DNA from: JACVRW01 sp963808775
GTDB lineage: Bacteria > Actinomycetota > Thermoleophilia > Solirubrobacterales > Thermoleophilaceae
Length of the DNA: 64,000 nt
Direction of reading: 5' to 3'
Assembly: GCA_963808775.1 (NCBI GenBank)
Contig: CAWEGR010000001.1
Location: 1 to 64,000 of the forward strand
The position numbers and the translations under genes are program-made. The notes below the pieces were generated by a model. That model saw only the letters and a list, made by a program, of their open reading frames with translations. It ran no database searches and was not told where the DNA came from. Positions 61,558 through 64,000 of this stretch are shown piece after piece; within the stretch, counting starts at the first letter, position 1, and every line of letters starts with the position of its first letter.

Positions 61558-62102
61558 CCCGGGTCAGGCTGTTCGTCGCCCTCGATCTGCCGCCGGGGGA
61601 CCGCGCGGAGATCGCGGCCTGGCGCGACACGCTGGCCGCGGGCCGCCCGGACCTGCGGCCCGTGAGCCCGCAGGCGCTGCACGTGACGGTCGCCTTCCTC
61701 GGCTGGCGCGAGCCCGCGGAGGTCGACCCGGTCGCCGCCGCCCTCCGAGAGCTGCCGCTACCGGAGACCCCGCTGCTCACCCCGCTCAGGGTGCGCGCCC
61801 TGCCGCCGCGGCGCACGCGGCTGTTCGCGCTCGACCTCGAGGACGAGGCGGGGCGCGGCGGCGCGCTCGCCGCGGCGGTGTCCGCGCGGCTCGAGGCGGG
61901 TGGATGGTACGAGCCTGAGGACCGGCCCTGGTGGCCGCACGTGACGCTCGCGCGCGTGCGGCGCGGCGAGCGCGCCGCGCCCTGGCCCGACCTGCCCGCT
62001 CCGCCGCGGGCTCCCTTCCGGGCCGCGGCGCTGACGCTCTACCGCTCGACGCTGCGCCGCGAGGGCGCCGAGTACGACGCGCTCGCGCGCCGCGAGCTCT
62101 GA
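61554..62102 (+). CDS. thpR: RNA 2',3'-cyclic phosphodiesterase (2'-5' RNA ligase family), probable CTG start
   Basis: The 182-residue protein has the two H-x-T/S motifs of the 2H family: QALHVTVAFLGW and WWPHVTLARVRR, about 80 residues apart. The only start codon near the natural N-terminus (TRVRLFVALDLPPGDRA) is CTG at 61554, overlapping the cinA stop as CTGA; no ATG, GTG or TTG is available. Substrates are RNA ends with 2',3'-cyclic phosphate. The start is the one weak point. Confidence 0.9.
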   Translation: MTRVRLFVALDLPPGDRAEIAAWRDTLAAGRPDLRPVSPQALHVTVAFLGWREPAEVDPVAAALRELPLPETPLLTPLRVRALPPRRTRLFALDLEDEAGRGGALAAAVSARLEAGGWYEPEDRPWWPHVTLARVRRGERAAPWPDLPAPPRAPFRAAALTLYRSTLRREGAEYDALARREL

Positions 62103-62116
62103 TCTAGGCTCGCGCC

Positions 62117-62677
62117 ATGCCGCGACTGGCCCTGCCCGACCCGCCGCTGCGCGAGGACGACGTGCTGCTCAGGCCCTGGAGCCTCGCCGACGTGCCGGCG
62201 GTCACCGCCGCCTGCCAGGACCCCGAGATCCCGCGCTGGACGGTGGTGCCCCATCGCTACACGGAGGAGGACGCGCGCGAGTTCATCGGCGGGCTCGACG
62301 ACGACCTCGCCACGGGCAGGCAGCTCGCCCTCGCCGCTGTCGACCCGGGCGGGCGCCTGCTCGGGGCGGTCGGGATCTCGAGCTTCGTGTGGCCTGACCT
62401 CACCTGCGAGATCGGCTACTGGACCGCGCGCGAGGCCCGCGGCCGCGGCGTGGCGAGCGCGGGCCTGCGGCTCCTGTCGCGCTGGGCGCTCACGGACCTC
62501 GGGCTCGAGCGGGTCGAGCTGTTCGCGAACCCGGAGAACGCCGCGTCCCAGCGCGTGGCGGAGCGGGCGGGCTTCACGCGCGAGGGCCTGCTGCGCCGCT
62601 ACCGCTACCGGCACGGAGTGCGCGAGGACCTCGTCATCTTCAGCCTGCTGAGGGAGGACCTGGGTCGAGCGGTCTGA
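62117..62677 (+). CDS. GNAT acetyltransferase, RimJ/RimL type
   Basis: The 186-residue protein has the RimJ/RimL pattern: LLRPWSLADVPAVTAACQDP, CEIGYWTAREARGRGVASAG with the acetyl-CoA loop, and LERVELFANPENAASQRVAE, ending GVREDLVIFSLLRED. The family acetylates protein N-termini or small amines. A TAGGCT box ends 6 nt before the ATG. Its 3' end overlaps the convergent nitroreductase by 38 bp. Confidence 0.92.
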   Translation: MPRLALPDPPLREDDVLLRPWSLADVPAVTAACQDPEIPRWTVVPHRYTEEDAREFIGGLDDDLATGRQLALAAVDPGGRLLGAVGISSFVWPDLTCEIGYWTAREARGRGVASAGLRLLSRWALTDLGLERVELFANPENAASQRVAERAGFTREGLLRRYRYRHGVREDLVIFSLLREDLGRAV

Positions 62678-63161
62678 GCTCGATCACCGGGATCTCGCGG
62701 ATCCCGGCGGTGCGCCGCCGGTACTCGATCCAGCCGGGGTAGATCTCGATCCCGCGGTCATACCAGCGCTCGCGCTCCTCGCCCACGAGCTCGCGGGCGA
62801 GCATCCGGCGCCTCTCGCCGTCGAGCTCGGCGAGCGCCTCGGGGTGCGCCCTCAGGTTGTGGTACCAGGCCGGGTTGCGCGCCTGGCCGAAGTTCGACGC
62901 GATCACCACGAGCCGCTCGCCGTCGGGGATCGCCACGAGCGGCAGCGTGCGCGGGCGGCCGCTCTTCGCGCCGGTGGTGGTCAGCTCGACCACGGGCATG
63001 CCGGTGACCCACTCCGTCAGGGTGGTACGGCCGCGCGTGGCGCGGCGCACGAGCTCGTCGGCGGGCTGGAGCGCGAGGGCGTAGAGGCGCGACAGCGGCT
63101 TCCACTCGCCGGAGCGGCGCATCGCCCGCCGCAGGAGGTTCGCATCGGAGTGCCCGTGCAT
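62640..63161 (-). CDS. Deazaflavin (F420)-dependent nitroreductase-family protein
   Basis: The 173-residue protein carries the DDN-type split-barrel pattern: VVELTTTGAKSGRPRTLPLV, AIPDGERLVVIASNFGQARN and PAWYHNLRAHPEALAEL. Such proteins bind cofactor F420 and reduce quinones or nitro compounds at the membrane face. The N-terminus contains a basic helix. This implies that the organism makes F420, as many actinobacteria do. Confidence 0.9.
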   Translation of the reverse strand: MHGHSDANLLRRAMRRSGEWKPLSRLYALALQPADELVRRATRGRTTLTEWVTGMPVVELTTTGAKSGRPRTLPLVAIPDGERLVVIASNFGQARNPAWYHNLRAHPEALAELDGERRRMLARELVGEERERWYDRGIEIYPGWIEYRRRTAGIREIPVIELRPLDPGPPSAG

Positions 63162-63184
63162 GCCGAGACCGTATCCTCGCCGGT

Positions 63185-63676
63185 GTGCGCCGCGCGCTCG
63201 TCCTCATCGTGCTCTGCGCGCCGCTGCTTGCGGCGGAGGGGGCGGCGGCCTGCAGTTGCCTGCCGCCCGACCGCTCCACGCTGCGGGAGCGCGGACGCCG
63301 CCGCGGTGGTGCGGCTGCTGTCGGTCGAGCGCGTGCGCGACACACGGGCTCCTCGGGCGACCCGGCCGTCTACACGTACCGGGTCCGGCGGGTGGTGAAG
63401 GGCGGGCTCAGGCGCGGCCGGCGGATCGCGGTGCGAAGCGCGATCTCGGACGCCACCTGTGGGCTCTCGCACCGGGTGGGGGTGCTCTCCGGGCTGTTCC
63501 TCGACCGCCGCCGCGGCCGCTGGCACTCCGGAAGCTGCTTGCAGACGACGCCCCGGAACCTGCGCCGGATCGCAGCGGGCGCGACGGCGCAGCGGGCAGA
63601 CGCGGCCTGCGGCTCGCGCCAACCGCCGCTGAGCGCGCTCACCGGGCAGTTCACCTCTATTTGGTTGTGTAGTTGA
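63185..63676 (+). CDS. Secreted Cys-rich protein (TIMP/netrin-like domain), frameshifted
   Basis: From GTG at 63185 a signal peptide (ALVLIVLCAPLLAAEGAAA) precedes mature CSCLPPDRSTL, the usual start of bacterial TIMP-like domains. The next piece (ADAAAVVRLLSVERVRD) lies in another frame, and the first frame resumes at GDPAVYTYRVRRVVKGGLRR; two one-base shifts near 63290 and 63350 cancel out. Further cysteines are near DATCGLS and GSCLQTT. TATCCT ends 7 nt before the start codon. Function unknown. Confidence 0.6.
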   Translation: MRRALVLIVLCAPLLAAEGAAACSCLPPDRSTLRERGRRRGGAAAVGRARARHTGSSGDPAVYTYRVRRVVKGGLRRGRRIAVRSAISDATCGLSHRVGVLSGLFLDRRRGRWHSGSCLQTTPRNLRRIAAGATAQRADAACGSRQPPLSALTGQFTSIWLCS

Positions 63677-63718
63677 CGTTTCATGCGCGGAGACCGCGTA
63701 TGCTGCCACCTGTGATCG

Positions 63719-63741
63719 TTAACAACTGTGTCGGTTGTTGA
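63719..63741 (+). promoter_or_regulatory. Palindromic operator-like site upstream of the TauE/SafE gene
   Basis: TTAACAAC and GTTGTTGA form an imperfect inverted repeat with a 7-nt centre, in an AT-rich patch unusual for this window, 10 nt before a possible start codon. A 13-nt direct repeat TGCGCGGAGACCG (63684-63696 and 63752-63764) flanks it. It may be a repressor site; the regulator is not known. Confidence 0.4.
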
Positions 63742-63750
63742 AGCGGTTGA

Positions 63751-64000
63751 GTGCGCGGAGACCGAGCGCGCGTGCTGATCCTCGTCGCACTCGGCCTGGT
63801 GATCGGTCTCGCGGTCGGCATCGTCGGCGGCGGGGGCGCGGTGCTGGCGGTGCCCGGTGCTCGTGTACGTGGTGGGCATCGGCGTTCACGAGGCGACCAC
63901 CGTCAGCCTCGCGGTCGTAGCGGCCGCCGGCCACAGCCGGCGCGGCGGGGCAGATCCGCGAAGGGGCGGTGTGCTGGTCGTCGGCGGCTTGGTTCGCCTC
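63751..64000 (+). CDS. TauE/SafE-family sulfite/anion exporter, 5' part, frameshifted, runs off the window
   Basis: The first membrane helix (LILVALGLVIGLAVGIVGGG) leads into GAVLAVP and, after a one-base shift at 63857 (an extra C), VLVYVVGIGVHEATTVSLAV, the highly conserved start of TauE/SafE permeases. Another shift is needed near 63945, as GQIREGAVCWSSAAWF continues in a third frame. Start is GTG 63751 or GTG 63772. Members move sulfite, sulfoacetate or other organic anions. The rest of the gene is outside. Confidence 0.8.
   Translation, partial: MRGDRARVLILVALGLVIGLAVGIVGGGGAVLAVPGARVRGGHRRSRGDHRQPRGRSGRRPQPARRGRSAKGRCAGRRRLGSP

Overview
The window is very GC-rich, densely packed with genes, and reads as chromosomal DNA of a high-GC actinobacterium. 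Several traits point to Thermoleophilia / Solirubrobacterales: an actinobacterial integration host factor (mIHF) beside gmk-rpoZ-coaBC, a class 1B dihydroorotate dehydrogenase with a PyrK-type partner, paired SnoaL-like proteins starting Met-Ser-Gln-Glu/Asp-Asn-Val-Glu, and a secreted protein whose signal region is followed by repeats rich in Arg-Asn-Asn. This placement is an inference from gene content; no rRNA gene is present. No phage, plasmid, insertion sequence or CRISPR array was seen.

Layout. (1) 1-5.6 kb: a broken RTX-like calcium-binding protein, a lipid kinase, a metallo-beta-lactamase-fold hydrolase, a small Wzz-like membrane protein, a phosphohexomutase and CorA. (2) 5.6-7.4 kb: a SAM-I riboswitch with its own terminator, followed by a threonine-synthase-family enzyme and a CysO-like sulfur-carrier protein. 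This is the most interesting unit here and fits sulfur-carrier-dependent homocysteine synthesis. (3) 7.4-17.2 kb: accessory genes, including a secreted glycoside hydrolase, a LacI regulator with a 14-bp operator, SnoaL-like genes, tRNA-Arg(CCG), cupin and monooxygenase genes divergent from an AraC regulator, and RNase Z. (4) 17.2-29.1 kb: the pyrimidine operon pyrR-pyrB-pyrC-carA-carB-pyrK-pyrD behind a PyrR-binding hairpin, then mihF-gmk-rpoZ-coaBC. pyrF is not at its usual place. (5) 29.1-33.4 kb: dtd and a GMC oxidoreductase / aldehyde dehydrogenase pair. (6) 33.4-48.3 kb: the transcription-translation cluster rimP-nusA(ylxR)-infB-DUF503-rbfA-DHH-truB-ribF-rpsO, then peroxiredoxin, DsbA-like, pnp, M16 peptidase, dapB, and a membrane DsbA/VKOR pair. 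(7) 48.3-64 kb: a GGDEF-EAL protein, DUF3052, dapA, RNase J, a two-component system, ftsK, a RodZ-like protein, cinA, a 2'-5' RNA ligase family protein, small accessory genes, and the start of a TauE/SafE permease.

Genes are organised in tightly coupled operons; most junctions overlap by 1-8 nt. Many genes have a TANNNT -10-like box only 6-10 nt before the start codon, suggesting frequent leaderless transcription.

A strong caution concerns reading frame. At least fifteen genes, including normally indispensable ones (carB, pyrB, infB), are split by one-base shifts. Both halves of each still carry intact family motifs, so the shifts are far more likely base-calling errors in an unpolished assembly than real pseudogenes. 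I joined these genes across the shift and say so in each entry.
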